A stretch of DNA of 7,770 bases from Planctomycetota bacterium (GCA_012519365.1 JAAYQH010000221.1:1-7770); one strand, 5' to 3'; counted from the first letter of the stretch, positions 1 to 6,881 are shown. Numbers and translations: made by a program. The notes: generated by a model not told the origin, from the sequence alone.

Positions 1-409
1 GGCTCAAGCCTGTAAACGGGCCGAAGCGCTTGCAGAAAAATACGGGGCAATGAAGGCTGTGCCGCTGGCGGTGGCGGGCGCGTTTCATACGTCGATGATG
101 CAACCGGCTGCGGACCGGCTCCAGCAAGCCCTGGCTGTCTGTCCGATTCAGTCGCCGACAGCGCCGAAAGTCATCGCTAATATCAATGCCGAGTATTACA
201 CCAATGCCAAGGGTATTCGAGAGGGTCTGGTTCGGCAATTGGTTCAACCGATTCTTTGGCAAAAGTGCATGGAGCGACTTTTGGCCGATGGGGTCGAAGC
301 GTTTTACGAAATCGGACCGGGACGCGTTCTGACAGGACTGATGAAACGGATCAGCCGACGCACCAAGGTTGTTAATGTCAGCACATGGGAATCGCTGCAA
401 CAACTATAG
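1..409 (+). CDS. fabD: Malonyl-CoA:ACP transacylase, C-terminal part (5' end outside window)
   Basis: This is the last 135 codons of a reading frame already open at base 2 and ending in TAG. FabD moves the malonyl group from malonyl-CoA to the phosphopantetheine arm of ACP in the cytoplasm, which supplies the two-carbon donor for chain extension. The fragment carries the family's second active-site motif, GAFHTSMM, whose His is encoded at 86-88 and corresponds to the catalytic His of E. coli FabD (PSHCALM). It also has the C-terminal signature FYEIGPGRVLTGLMKRI. The catalytic Ser (GHSLG motif) lies upstream of the window and cannot be checked. An internal ATG at 50 is not the start, because the FabD-like sequence continues to the window edge. 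fabG follows after about 60 bases on the same strand, as in many bacterial fab clusters. Identification is firm. Confidence 0.95.
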   Translation, partial: AQACKRAEALAEKYGAMKAVPLAVAGAFHTSMMQPAADRLQQALAVCPIQSPTAPKVIANINAEYYTNAKGIREGLVRQLVQPILWQKCMERLLADGVEAFYEIGPGRVLTGLMKRISRRTKVVNVSTWESLQQL

Positions 410-459
410 ACGAAACCGCCCCTATTCTCGAATTAAATGACACAGTAACTCATTTTAGC

Positions 460-466
460 AAGGAAG
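460..466 (+). promoter_or_regulatory. fabG ribosome binding site that decides the start
   Basis: AAGGAAG lies directly against the ATG at 467 (zero spacing) but 6 bases before the ATG at 473. Normal Shine-Dalgarno spacing therefore favours 473 as the start of fabG, two codons inside the longest frame. Confidence 0.7.
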
Positions 467-472
467 ATGGAT

Positions 473-1207
473 ATGTCTCAACGTTTAGCTGTTGTAACCG
501 GGGCCGCTCGGGGTATTGGACGCGCTATCGTGTTGGAATTGCTCAAACAAGGCCGAAAGGTGGCCGGGCTGGATTTGAACGCCGAACAACTGGCCGAACT
601 GGAGAAGGTGGTCAAAGAGTCTGGGCACAGCGTCTTGACCCGTTGTGTGGACATTACAGATACCGCAAAATTGACAGAGATTCTCGAAAGCTTGGCCGAG
701 GAACATGGCGGCATCGGTATTTTGGTCAATAACGCCGGTATCACCCGCGATAAACTTATGATTCAGATGGATGATGACGATTTTGATAAAGTTATCGCCG
801 TCAATCTGAAGGCCGCGTTTGTTGCGACCCGTGTGGCCGCTCGGTCGATGGTGCGGCAGAAATTCGGACGCATCGTCAGCATCAGTTCGGTTGCCGGCGT
901 AATGGGGCAGGCCGGCTCGGCCAATTACGCCGCCAGCAAGGCCGGGCTTATCGGGATGACCAAATCCATCGCCCGCGAAGTTGGCAAAAAGAATGTTACC
1001 GCCAACTGCATTGCACCGGGCTTTATTCAAACCGATATGACCCACGTGCTACCTGAGGCCGTCAAGCAAGGAGCGTTGTCGGTCATCCCGGTCAAACGCT
1101 TCGGCAATCCCGAAGATGTGGCCCGTGCCGTGGCTTTTTTGGCCTCCGATGAGGCCGGCTATATTACCGGTCAGGTGCTCTGTGTCGATGGCGGAATGGC
1201 CATGTAA
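473..1207 (+). CDS. fabG: 3-oxoacyl-ACP reductase (short-chain dehydrogenase)
   Basis: FabG reduces 3-ketoacyl-ACP to 3-hydroxyacyl-ACP with NADPH, the first reduction of each fatty-acid elongation cycle, as a cytoplasmic tetramer. The protein is a classical SDR. The Rossmann motif TGAARGIG is at residues 9-16, NNAG at 87-90, and the catalytic tetrad is N111, S139, Y152 (in NYAASK) and K156. The PGFIxTDMT loop at 183-190 and the C-terminal end (GQVLCVDGGMAM) are typical of FabG. Starting at the ATG at 473 gives 244 residues, the same length as E. coli FabG; the ATG at 467 would add two residues but overlaps its own Shine-Dalgarno. It sits between fabD and acpP, which separates it from the many other SDRs of similar sequence. 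No terminator is visible after it, so read-through into acpP is possible. Confidence 0.95.
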   Translation: MSQRLAVVTGAARGIGRAIVLELLKQGRKVAGLDLNAEQLAELEKVVKESGHSVLTRCVDITDTAKLTEILESLAEEHGGIGILVNNAGITRDKLMIQMDDDDFDKVIAVNLKAAFVATRVAARSMVRQKFGRIVSISSVAGVMGQAGSANYAASKAGLIGMTKSIAREVGKKNVTANCIAPGFIQTDMTHVLPEAVKQGALSVIPVKRFGNPEDVARAVAFLASDEAGYITGQVLCVDGGMAM

Positions 1208-1216
1208 TTTGGCAAT

Positions 1217-1263
1217 ATTTTTGTTAAAAAATGATTGAAAACGCGTCAGCCGGCTTGTATAGT
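1217..1263 (+). promoter_or_regulatory. Predicted sigma70-type promoter of acpP
   Basis: A -35 box TTGAAA (1235-1240) is followed after exactly 17 bases by a -10 box TATAGT (1258-1263), each one base from consensus. An AT-rich tract at 1217-1234 (ATTTTTGTTAAAAAATGA) directly precedes the -35, in the position of an UP element. A start near 1270 would give a leader of about 90 bases before acpP. The promoter lies in the fabG-acpP gap, where extra transcription would suit the high demand for ACP. This is sequence-pattern evidence only; sigma factor preferences in this organism are unknown. Confidence 0.6.
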
Positions 1264-1292
1264 ACCGCCGAACCGGTCTTTTTGGTACCATA
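1258..1292 (+). repeat. Imperfect inverted repeat overlapping the acpP -10 box
   Basis: TATAGTACC (1258-1266) is matched by the reverse complement of GGTACCATA (1284-1292) at 8 of 9 positions, with a 17-base spacer. The left arm contains the whole -10 hexamer. It could be an operator, or an RNA hairpin in transcripts reading through from fabG. No function is shown. Confidence 0.4.
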
Positions 1293-1311
1293 AATGCTAT
1301 AATGCTATATA
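1282..1311 (+). promoter_or_regulatory. Possible second acpP promoter with tandem -10-like boxes
   Basis: A perfect tandem repeat ATGCTATA (1294-1301 and 1302-1309) creates TATAAT at 1298-1303 and TATATA at 1306-1311. The TATATA box has TTGGTA at 1282-1287 as a possible -35 with 18-base spacing. The TATAAT box has no good -35 at normal spacing. This is weaker than the promoter at 1235-1263. Confidence 0.3.
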
Positions 1312-1345
1312 ACGGATTGAACCCGAAAACCTGAATATTATATTT

Positions 1346-1352
1346 TAAGGAG
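1346..1352 (+). promoter_or_regulatory. Strong acpP ribosome binding site selecting a GTG start
   Basis: TAAGGAG is followed by 7 bases and then GTG at 1360. No ATG is available at this spacing, so this site fixes GTG as the acpP start. Confidence 0.8.
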
Positions 1353-1359
1353 TATAAAA

Positions 1360-1629
1360 GTGGCAGATGTAGACGTTCAAGCCATTGAGGCAAAGGTGAT
1401 TGAGATCGTCAGCGAGCAAATGGGTGTGGACAAGTCCGAAATCACTCGCGAAACGTCGTTTATCAACGACCTGAACGCTGACTCTCTGGACACGGTCGAA
1501 TTGGTCATGGAGTTTGAGGATGAATTCAATATGAGCATTCCGGACGAAGAGGCTGAGAAGATTCAGACCGTTGGTGCTGCGATTGATTATATTGTCGAAG
1601 TGGCCAAAAGCCAGCAGGGAAAACAATAA
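1360..1629 (+). CDS. acpP: Acyl carrier protein
   Basis: This small acidic protein (89 residues) carries growing acyl chains as thioesters on 4'-phosphopantetheine. The attachment site is the Ser of the DSL motif, residue 42 ([18 protein letters not shown]), and the surrounding helix II sequence that partner enzymes recognise is fully typical. Helix I ([15 protein letters not shown]), helix III ([12 protein letters not shown]) and helix IV ([10 protein letters not shown]) are all present. The length is slightly above the usual 77-80 residues because of a short N-terminal extension and a polar tail (KSQQGKQ). The start is GTG, with a strong Shine-Dalgarno at 1346-1352. It has its own probable promoter upstream and fabF begins only 15 bases downstream, so the two are probably co-transcribed and translated together. 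Confidence 0.97.
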   Translation: MADVDVQAIEAKVIEIVSEQMGVDKSEITRETSFINDLNADSLDTVELVMEFEDEFNMSIPDEEAEKIQTVGAAIDYIVEVAKSQQGKQ

Positions 1630-1644
1630 GTTCACAGGACAGCT

Positions 1645-2889
1645 ATGACAGATCGTCGTGTTGTTATAACAGGCCTGGGATGTGTAACTCCGCTGGCTGA
1701 GTCGGTGGATTCCCTGTTTGAAGAGCTTTGCCAAGCGCACAGCGGTATTTCCATCATCAAGTCGTTTGATACCTCGCAGTATCCGGTTAAGATCGGCGGC
1801 GAAGTAAAGCACTTCGACATTGAAAACTATGCCGGCGTGCGTGAAGGCAAACGAATGGATCGGTTTTCCCAGATGGCGTTGGCTTCTGCGATTCAGGCCG
1901 TGAAAGACAGCGAGCTTGATTTCGACAAAGAAGACCGGCAGCGTGTCGGCGTCATTGTCGGCACCGGTATCGGCGGTATCAAGGAAATCGAGGATCAGCA
2001 TATTCGCCTGCTTCAAAAAGGTCCGCGGAAGGTTTCGCCGTTTTGTGTGCCGAAACTGATGGGAAATGCCGCCTGCGGCTGCATCTCCATTCAATACGGG
2101 CTCAAAGGGCCGAATTTTTGTGTCGTTACGGCGTGCGCCTCGGCCAGCCATGCCATCGGCGAGGCGTTCTGGAATGTTCGCAGCGGCCGCAGCGATATCT
2201 GCATCACCGGCGGCTCGGAAGCAGCCCTGACACCGATCGGCCTGGCATCGTTCTGTGCCTTGCGGTCACTGAGCACGCGCAACGATGATCCGACCCACGC
2301 ATCACGTCCCTTTGATAAAGATCGCGACGGTTTTGTGCTGTCTGAAGGTGCCGGGGTGTTGATTCTTGAGGAGTATGAGCGGGCCAAAAAACGCGGCGCC
2401 AAGATTTACGCCGAGCTGCTCGGCTACGGTGCTACCGGCGATGGCTACCATATTACCGCCCCGCTTGAAGATGGCTCAGGTGCAGCGGAGGCTATGAAAC
2501 TGGCCTTGCAACAAGCCAAACTTGAACCGAGCCGGATTGATTATATCAATGCCCACGGGACCAGTACCCAGCTCAACGACGCGGCCGAGAGTTTGGCAAT
2601 CAAGAATGTTTTTGGGGAGCATGCCTATAAATTGGCTGTCAGCTCTTCGAAAAGTTGCTTAGGACATTTGCTCGGTGCCAGCGGTGCGGTAGAATTGATC
2701 GTCTGCTGCAAAACCATCGAGAAGGGAATCATTCATCCGACCGCCAATCTCGACGAAATCGCCGATGAGTGTGATCCCAAGATGGATTACGTGCCAAAAG
2801 AAGCCCGTTCGGCTGATGTAAAATATGCCCTGAGTAATTCGCTCGGATTCGGCGGCCACAATTGCAGCCTGATTATCGGAAAGGTGTAG
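1645..2889 (+). CDS. fabF: 3-oxoacyl-ACP synthase II (beta-ketoacyl-ACP synthase, KAS II)
   Basis: FabF condenses malonyl-ACP with acyl-ACP, releasing CO2 and lengthening the chain by two carbons. The 414-residue length matches the family. The Cys-His-His active site is complete: C164 in VVTACASAS, H304 in NAHGTST and H341 in the KSCLGHLLGASG segment, which also holds K336. The gating loop GFGG is at 401-404. Two local variants are visible: KSCLGH where E. coli has KSMTGH, and GFGGHN where E. coli has GFGGTN. GFGGHN is also common in other bacteria. The ATG at 1645 has a modest AGGA (1636-1639) five bases upstream. It is the last gene of the fab cluster before the terminator at 2937-2967. FabB is a less likely alternative, because the position beside acpP and the sequence around the active Cys fit FabF better. 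Confidence 0.95.
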   Translation: MTDRRVVITGLGCVTPLAESVDSLFEELCQAHSGISIIKSFDTSQYPVKIGGEVKHFDIENYAGVREGKRMDRFSQMALASAIQAVKDSELDFDKEDRQRVGVIVGTGIGGIKEIEDQHIRLLQKGPRKVSPFCVPKLMGNAACGCISIQYGLKGPNFCVVTACASASHAIGEAFWNVRSGRSDICITGGSEAALTPIGLASFCALRSLSTRNDDPTHASRPFDKDRDGFVLSEGAGVLILEEYERAKKRGAKIYAELLGYGATGDGYHITAPLEDGSGAAEAMKLALQQAKLEPSRIDYINAHGTSTQLNDAAESLAIKNVFGEHAYKLAVSSSKSCLGHLLGASGAVELIVCCKTIEKGIIHPTANLDEIADECDPKMDYVPKEARSADVKYALSNSLGFGGHNCSLIIGKV

Positions 2890-2936
2890 CAGACCGAGAG
2901 TTGCGGGATTGCAGCAGGTATAAAATAAACGCTAAG

Positions 2937-2967
2937 AAAACTCCGGCCGAAGGGTCGGAGTTTTTTT
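2937..2967 (+). terminator. Intrinsic terminator of the fab cluster
   Basis: ACTCCGGCC (2940-2948) pairs with GGTCGGAGT (2953-2961) over 9 bp, including one G-U pair, around a GAAG loop. It is followed by T7 (2961-2967) and preceded by AAA, which can extend the stem. This is a textbook rho-independent terminator. It lies 48 bases after the fabF stop and only 20 bases before the next start codon, so it also sits in the leader region of the exchanger gene. Confidence 0.9.
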
Positions 2968-2987
2968 AATGAGGAGTTTTAGACGCA

Positions 2988-3968
2988 ATGTCGGTGTTTT
3001 GGGCCATTGTACTGTTGCCGGCAGGGATCGGCATTCTTGTCAAGGGGGCTGACTGGCTGGTGGAGGGAGCGGTCGCCCTGGCTGAACGGCTGGGAATGAC
3101 ATCGCTGATTATCGGCCTGACCATTGTCGCCATGGGCACGTCGGCTCCGGAAACGGCCGCCAGTATTGCCGCCGCCCTGTCGGGTTCCGGTGACATCGCC
3201 GTGGGCAATGTCTATGGGTCCAATATCGCCAATCTTGCCCTTGTTGGCGGGCTGTGCGCCTGCATCCGCCCTATCGCCGTCCAACGGGCGGTTTTACGAC
3301 GCGACATTCCGCTGATGCTGGCTGCGACATCTGCCTTGTGGGTGGTTTTTTTTGATACCGCACTAACCCGAACCGAGGCGTTAATACTCATCCTCTTTTT
3401 TGTCGGAATTTTAGCATTCATGACACACACCGAACGGCCTCGTGGCCGGGCGGTTCGGGAGGTTTTAAGTGAGTTGGAATCCAAAATTGAGCACGTCGCC
3501 CGTGCCATTCCCAAGTCTTTGCCGCTGTCGTTTTTCCTGATTGTTGTGGGATTGTGCGCCTTGGCCGGCGGCGCCCACCTAACAGTGCTGAGCGCCTCAG
3601 CATTGGGACGGGCTATCGGCCTTTCAGAGGCGGTTATCGGCCTGACGATTGTTGCGGTGGGAACGTCGCTTCCGGAGATGAGCACCTGTTTGGTGGCATC
3701 TCTGAAAGGACATGACGACCTGTCGGTGGGGAATCTGGTCGGATCGAATATCTTTAACGCCCTGTTGGTGACAGGCACGGCCGGTCTTGTGAAGCCGTTT
3801 GCAATCAGCGAACGGCTTGCGGGGCTGGACTTTTGGCTGATGGCAGGGATATCGGTGGTGTTCGCCCTAATCGCTTTTTTCAGGCATCGCATTAGTCGAA
3901 CAGCCGGCACAATACTGTTTATCGGATACGGCGGCTACCTCGTGTATCTTTTTGCCTTAAACCGATAG
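2988..3968 (+). CDS. Cation/Ca2+ exchanger of the CaCA superfamily (YrbG/CaxA-like)
   Basis: This inner-membrane antiporter probably exports Ca2+ in exchange for Na+ (or H+ or K+; the counter-ion cannot be read from sequence). Its 326 residues match the YrbG family (E. coli about 325). Both diagnostic alpha repeats are intact and in opposite halves: repeat 1 has GTSAPE at 50-55 and GNVYGSN at 73-79, and repeat 2 has GTSLPE at 225-230 and GNLVGSN at 248-254. The ion-binding acidic residues are therefore present as E55 and E230. About ten hydrophobic segments are visible, with a charged cytoplasmic-type loop at roughly 147-176 between the two halves. The ATG has GAGGAG (2971-2976) at a rather long 11-base spacing. 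The gene follows the fab terminator and has no obvious functional link to its neighbours. No convincing promoter of its own was found. Confidence 0.92.
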   Translation: MSVFWAIVLLPAGIGILVKGADWLVEGAVALAERLGMTSLIIGLTIVAMGTSAPETAASIAAALSGSGDIAVGNVYGSNIANLALVGGLCACIRPIAVQRAVLRRDIPLMLAATSALWVVFFDTALTRTEALILILFFVGILAFMTHTERPRGRAVREVLSELESKIEHVARAIPKSLPLSFFLIVVGLCALAGGAHLTVLSASALGRAIGLSEAVIGLTIVAVGTSLPEMSTCLVASLKGHDDLSVGNLVGSNIFNALLVTGTAGLVKPFAISERLAGLDFWLMAGISVVFALIAFFRHRISRTAGTILFIGYGGYLVYLFALNR

Positions 3969-3974
3969 TATTCG

Positions 3975-4013
3975 GCAAGCCGGAGAACACCCGTGTGGTA
4001 TTCCCCGGCTTGC
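3975..4013. terminator. Hairpin between convergent genes, possible bidirectional terminator
   Basis: GCAAGCCGG (3975-3983) and CCGGCTTGC (4005-4013) form a perfect 9-bp inverted repeat. The 21-base loop can extend the stem (GAA with TTC after one mismatch) or fold a small ACAC/GTGT hairpin of its own. It lies between the stop codons of the exchanger (+) and glgP (-). Neither strand has a T-run next to the stem, so it is not a classical intrinsic terminator. It may still block convergent transcription or protect 3' ends. Confidence 0.5.
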
Positions 4014-4023
4014 GTAGGTACGA

Positions 4024-6678
4024 TCAATTTGAAGACTCCCATAGAATCATGCCGTGCTCATACGGCTCAACCAAATCTTTATGCCGCGGCATAATACGCA
4101 GCGAAAAGCCGTGCTTGCCGGAACTGAGACAGGGAATCGAACCCACAAACGAAGCGGTTCTGGTCTCATCCAAAGACCCCTCGACAAACTGCATCTCGGC
4201 AATTTGGGGGTTTTCGATTCGTCCAGTCGAATCAACAGAACCATGGTAAATCTGTACCGACACATCGTCCGGATTAAGCCGACCCAGTTGCACTTTGGCA
4301 TTCACCCGGATTTCCGAGCCGACCCGCAGTTCGGGATGTCGGCCGTTCCAGTGGGTAAAGACCTCACCGTCGCGGGTCTGGACTTCGACATTTTTAATGT
4401 TCAGATCTGACCAGGCATGGCGTACGGTATTTTTCCAAGCCGACAGTTCTCGCAGGCGAGCGCTGTCATCCGCTGTCAATTCCCGCCACTTCCTGTCGGC
4501 CGTGATGTAGAATTTTCGGGTGTACTCAGCCACCATCCGGCTTGTATTAAATCGCGGTGCGCACCATTTGATGGTGTTCTTCATCCGACGAATCCACCGC
4601 CGCGGCAGCCGATCTTTGGATCGGGCAAAATACAACGGCACGACTTCCTGCTCGAGCAGATTGTATATAGCGTGCGATTCGACTTCGTCCTGATAAGACA
4701 AATCGTCGTATTCCTCGCCGGCCCCGATAATCCAGCCGCCGTCGGGGATGTAGCCTTCACACCACCAGCCGTCGAGGGTACTCATATTCAGTACACCGTT
4801 CAGGGCGGCTTTCATTCCGCTTGTGCCGCTGGCTTCCATCGGACGTCGCGGATTATTCAGCCACACGTCCACTCCCTGCACCATATAGCGGGCAATGTCA
4901 ATGTCGTAATCCTCAAGAAACACCAGACGTCGGCGAATCTCCGGATGTTCGGTGGCAAAATGCACCAGTTGGCGAATGATCTCCTTGCCGGCGGTATCAC
5001 GCGGGTGGGCTTTGCCGGCAAAGATAAACTGAACCGGTGTTTCAGTGTTACTGAGCAACTTGATCAATCGCTCCGGCTCGCGCAGCAATAAATTGCCGCG
5101 TTTGTATGTTGCGAATCGACGCGCAAAGCCGATGGTTAACGCCTCCGGATCCAAAACCTCATCGGCCCAGCTCAATTCGGTATGGAACGCACCGCGTCGC
5201 TGAAGCTGACGTTTGAGTCGGGCTCGCGCAAAGCCGACCAGCCGCTCTTTGTATCGCTGGTGAATCCGCCACAATTCCTCATCCGGAATCTGATCGATGT
5301 TGTGCCAGATGGACTTATCAACAATCTCTTCGCTCCAGCGGGCACCGAGATAACGTTCAAAAAGCAAATTGATTTCGGCGCCGAGCCATGTCTTTGCATG
5401 AACCCCGTTGGTGATGGCGTTGATCGGGACCTCTTCAGTAGGCAATTCGCCCCACAACCCCCCCCAGATCGTGCGGGAGACTTCACCGTGAAGCTGGCTG
5501 ACGCCGTTACGGTATGCACTGGTACGAAGTGCCAACACGGGCATCTTGAATGACTCGGTGGGGTTGTCCGAATGAATCCGCCCAAGGGCCAAAAATTGCT
5601 CGCGATTCAGCCCCAGTTTGCCGTAATAATCGCCGAAGTATTTATCCATCATCTCAACGGGAAACTCATCGTTGCCGGCGGCAACAGGAGTATGAACGGT
5701 AAAGACATTACTGGCTTTGGCCGCCTCAAAGGCTTCCTCATAGGTCATATTATAACGGCTGCGAATGCGCCGGATCCGCTCCAGCGCCATAAACGCGGCA
5801 TGTCCTTCATTCATATGGCACACGGTCGGTTCCAGATTCATCGCATACAGCGCCTTTAAGCCGCCGATGCCCAGGACGATTTCCTGACAAATCCGCATCT
5901 CTGAATCGCCGCCGTACAGCGTCTGAGTAATCGTTCGATCAAACGCAGAATTGGTCGGCAGATTGGTATCCAGCAGATACAACGGTGTTCGGCCGACCAT
6001 GACCTTCCAGATTTGAGCAGAAACCGTTCGGCCGGGGAAGGGAATGTTGATGATGACCGGATGGCCGCTTTCCTTACGCACCAACTCCAGGGGCATATTG
6101 TGAAAATCATTGTCGATATAGTGTTCCTGCTGCCAGCCATCGGTGTTGAGATATTGACGGAAATAGCCCTTCTGGTAGAGCAGCCCTACGCCCGCCAGCG
6201 GCACGCCCAGGTCCGAAGCGCTTTTGAGATGGTCGCCGGCCAAAATCCCCAGACCGCCCGAATAAATCGGCAAACATTCATGAATGCCGAATTCAGCGCT
6301 GAAATACGCGATTGTCGGGCGGGTACCTTCACGGGCGTAAATCTTGTCGAACCATGACGGGGCGTTGAGCGTCTCTTCCAGTTTCTGGCGAGCCTGGCGC
6401 AGTTGATATAAAAACCCCTCATTGTGCGATAAGTCTTCCAGACGCGCCTGCGAAACCATACCGAGCATGCGGATGGGGTTGTGGGCACATTGCTTCCACA
6501 GGTCATAATCAACACGACGGAATAACTCCGTGATTTCGTAATGCCATGACCAATACAAATTGCCCGCCACCACATACAAGTCTTTCAACGGCTCCGGCAG
6601 AGACGGCTTGACCGTAAATGTCCTGACTGTTTGCATTCCGGTTTTTTCCTTATTCGACGACTTTATTGATAATTCCAT
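4024..6678 (-). CDS. glgP: Alpha-glucan (glycogen/starch) phosphorylase, GT35 family, DUF3417-containing type
   Basis: The enzyme releases glucose-1-phosphate from the non-reducing ends of alpha-1,4-glucans using phosphate and pyridoxal phosphate. It acts in the cytoplasm in glycogen or maltodextrin use. The 884 residues begin with a DUF3417-like region (about 28-120, LPEPLKDLYVVAGNLYWSWH). The phosphorylase body follows, with YFSAEFGIHECLPIYSGGLG (125-144), CHMNEGHAAF (287-296), NAITNGVHAKTWL and GFARRFATYKR. The PLP-binding segment EASGTSGMK (615-623) gives Lys623 as the Schiff-base lysine. The last ~120 residues look like the beta-rich tail usual in this long bacterial type (as in Thermotoga AgpA), not E. 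coli GlgP. ATG at 6678 has AGGAA at 7-base spacing; ATG at 6636 (residue 15) also has AAGGAA at 9 bases, and conserved sequence begins only after it, so a shorter 870-residue product is possible. No other glycogen genes are in the window. Confidence 0.95.
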   Translation of the reverse strand: MELSIKSSNKEKTGMQTVRTFTVKPSLPEPLKDLYVVAGNLYWSWHYEITELFRRVDYDLWKQCAHNPIRMLGMVSQARLEDLSHNEGFLYQLRQARQKLEETLNAPSWFDKIYAREGTRPTIAYFSAEFGIHECLPIYSGGLGILAGDHLKSASDLGVPLAGVGLLYQKGYFRQYLNTDGWQQEHYIDNDFHNMPLELVRKESGHPVIINIPFPGRTVSAQIWKVMVGRTPLYLLDTNLPTNSAFDRTITQTLYGGDSEMRICQEIVLGIGGLKALYAMNLEPTVCHMNEGHAAFMALERIRRIRSRYNMTYEEAFEAAKASNVFTVHTPVAAGNDEFPVEMMDKYFGDYYGKLGLNREQFLALGRIHSDNPTESFKMPVLALRTSAYRNGVSQLHGEVSRTIWGGLWGELPTEEVPINAITNGVHAKTWLGAEINLLFERYLGARWSEEIVDKSIWHNIDQIPDEELWRIHQRYKERLVGFARARLKRQLQRRGAFHTELSWADEVLDPEALTIGFARRFATYKRGNLLLREPERLIKLLSNTETPVQFIFAGKAHPRDTAGKEIIRQLVHFATEHPEIRRRLVFLEDYDIDIARYMVQGVDVWLNNPRRPMEASGTSGMKAALNGVLNMSTLDGWWCEGYIPDGGWIIGAGEEYDDLSYQDEVESHAIYNLLEQEVVPLYFARSKDRLPRRWIRRMKNTIKWCAPRFNTSRMVAEYTRKFYITADRKWRELTADDSARLRELSAWKNTVRHAWSDLNIKNVEVQTRDGEVFTHWNGRHPELRVGSEIRVNAKVQLGRLNPDDVSVQIYHGSVDSTGRIENPQIAEMQFVEGSLDETRTASFVGSIPCLSSGKHGFSLRIMPRHKDLVEPYEHGMILWESSN

Positions 6679-6685
6679 AAAACGG

Positions 6686-6690
6686 TTCCT
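6686..6690 (-). promoter_or_regulatory. glgP ribosome binding site for the longer start
   Basis: On the minus strand AGGAA lies 7 bases before the ATG at 6678, supporting the long form. A second candidate, AAGGAA at 6646-6651, serves the in-frame ATG at 6636 with 9-base spacing. The sequence alone does not decide between them. Confidence 0.5.
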
Positions 6691-6718
6691 GTTCTAAAAT
6701 TAAAGGTAATATTTACAT

Positions 6719-6761
6719 CGGCTGGATTCGAAAATGTCTTAACAGATTCCTCCCCCAGCCG
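6719..6761 (-). repeat. Long-loop hairpin in the glgP leader
   Basis: CGGCTGG (6719-6725) and CCAGCCG (6755-6761) form a perfect 7-bp inverted repeat with a 29-base spacer, 40 to 80 bases upstream of the glgP start. Read on the minus strand, the loop opens with a purine-rich GGGAGGAA that resembles a Shine-Dalgarno but has no ATG at usable distance. The rest of the 6679-6894 gap is AT-rich. A weak promoter candidate is CGAACA, 17 bases, then TATTAT (the latter at 6800-6805, minus strand), but its -35 box is poor. I see no RNA gene or known riboswitch there. Confidence 0.35.
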
Positions 6762-6881
6762 AGATAAAAGGCATAAAAAGAACTCTACGGGCAGGTCCTA
6801 TAATACCTCTTCCTACTCTTACTGTTCGTTGATTTTTTTGTTCATATTATGATTTTACGCACACACCGCGAGATGGGTCTG

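Noticed and set aside
485..1045. Open frame antisense to fabG
   Set aside because: It overlaps a fully conserved FabG and shows no family motif or convincing start.
1258..1292. FapR-type operator at the GTACC/GGTAC repeat
   Set aside because: The FapR site has TTAGTACC close to its partner arm, and FapR is known from Firmicutes. Here the arms are 17 bases apart and the outer bases differ.
2901..2924. Promoter TTGCGG ... TATAAA for the exchanger gene
   Set aside because: The spacing is only 12 bases, too short for sigma70, and the terminator lies between it and the gene.
3346..3353. T8 run in the exchanger gene as a frameshift site
   Set aside because: The frame is continuous (VVFFD) and both alpha repeats are in the same frame, so there is no sign of a break or programmed shift.
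3212..3910. Long open frame antisense to the exchanger gene
   Set aside because: It is rich in Arg, Ser and Pro with no recognisable motif, and overlaps a gene with two intact alpha repeats. It is a shadow of that gene's codon pattern.
4417..5091. Plus-strand open frame of 224 codons within the glgP region
   Set aside because: It lies opposite the conserved PLP-binding part of glgP and has no recognisable domain.
6799..6804. Perfect TATAAT on the plus strand as a promoter
   Set aside because: There is no matching -35 at 16-18 bases and no plus-strand gene downstream; everything there is coded on the minus strand.
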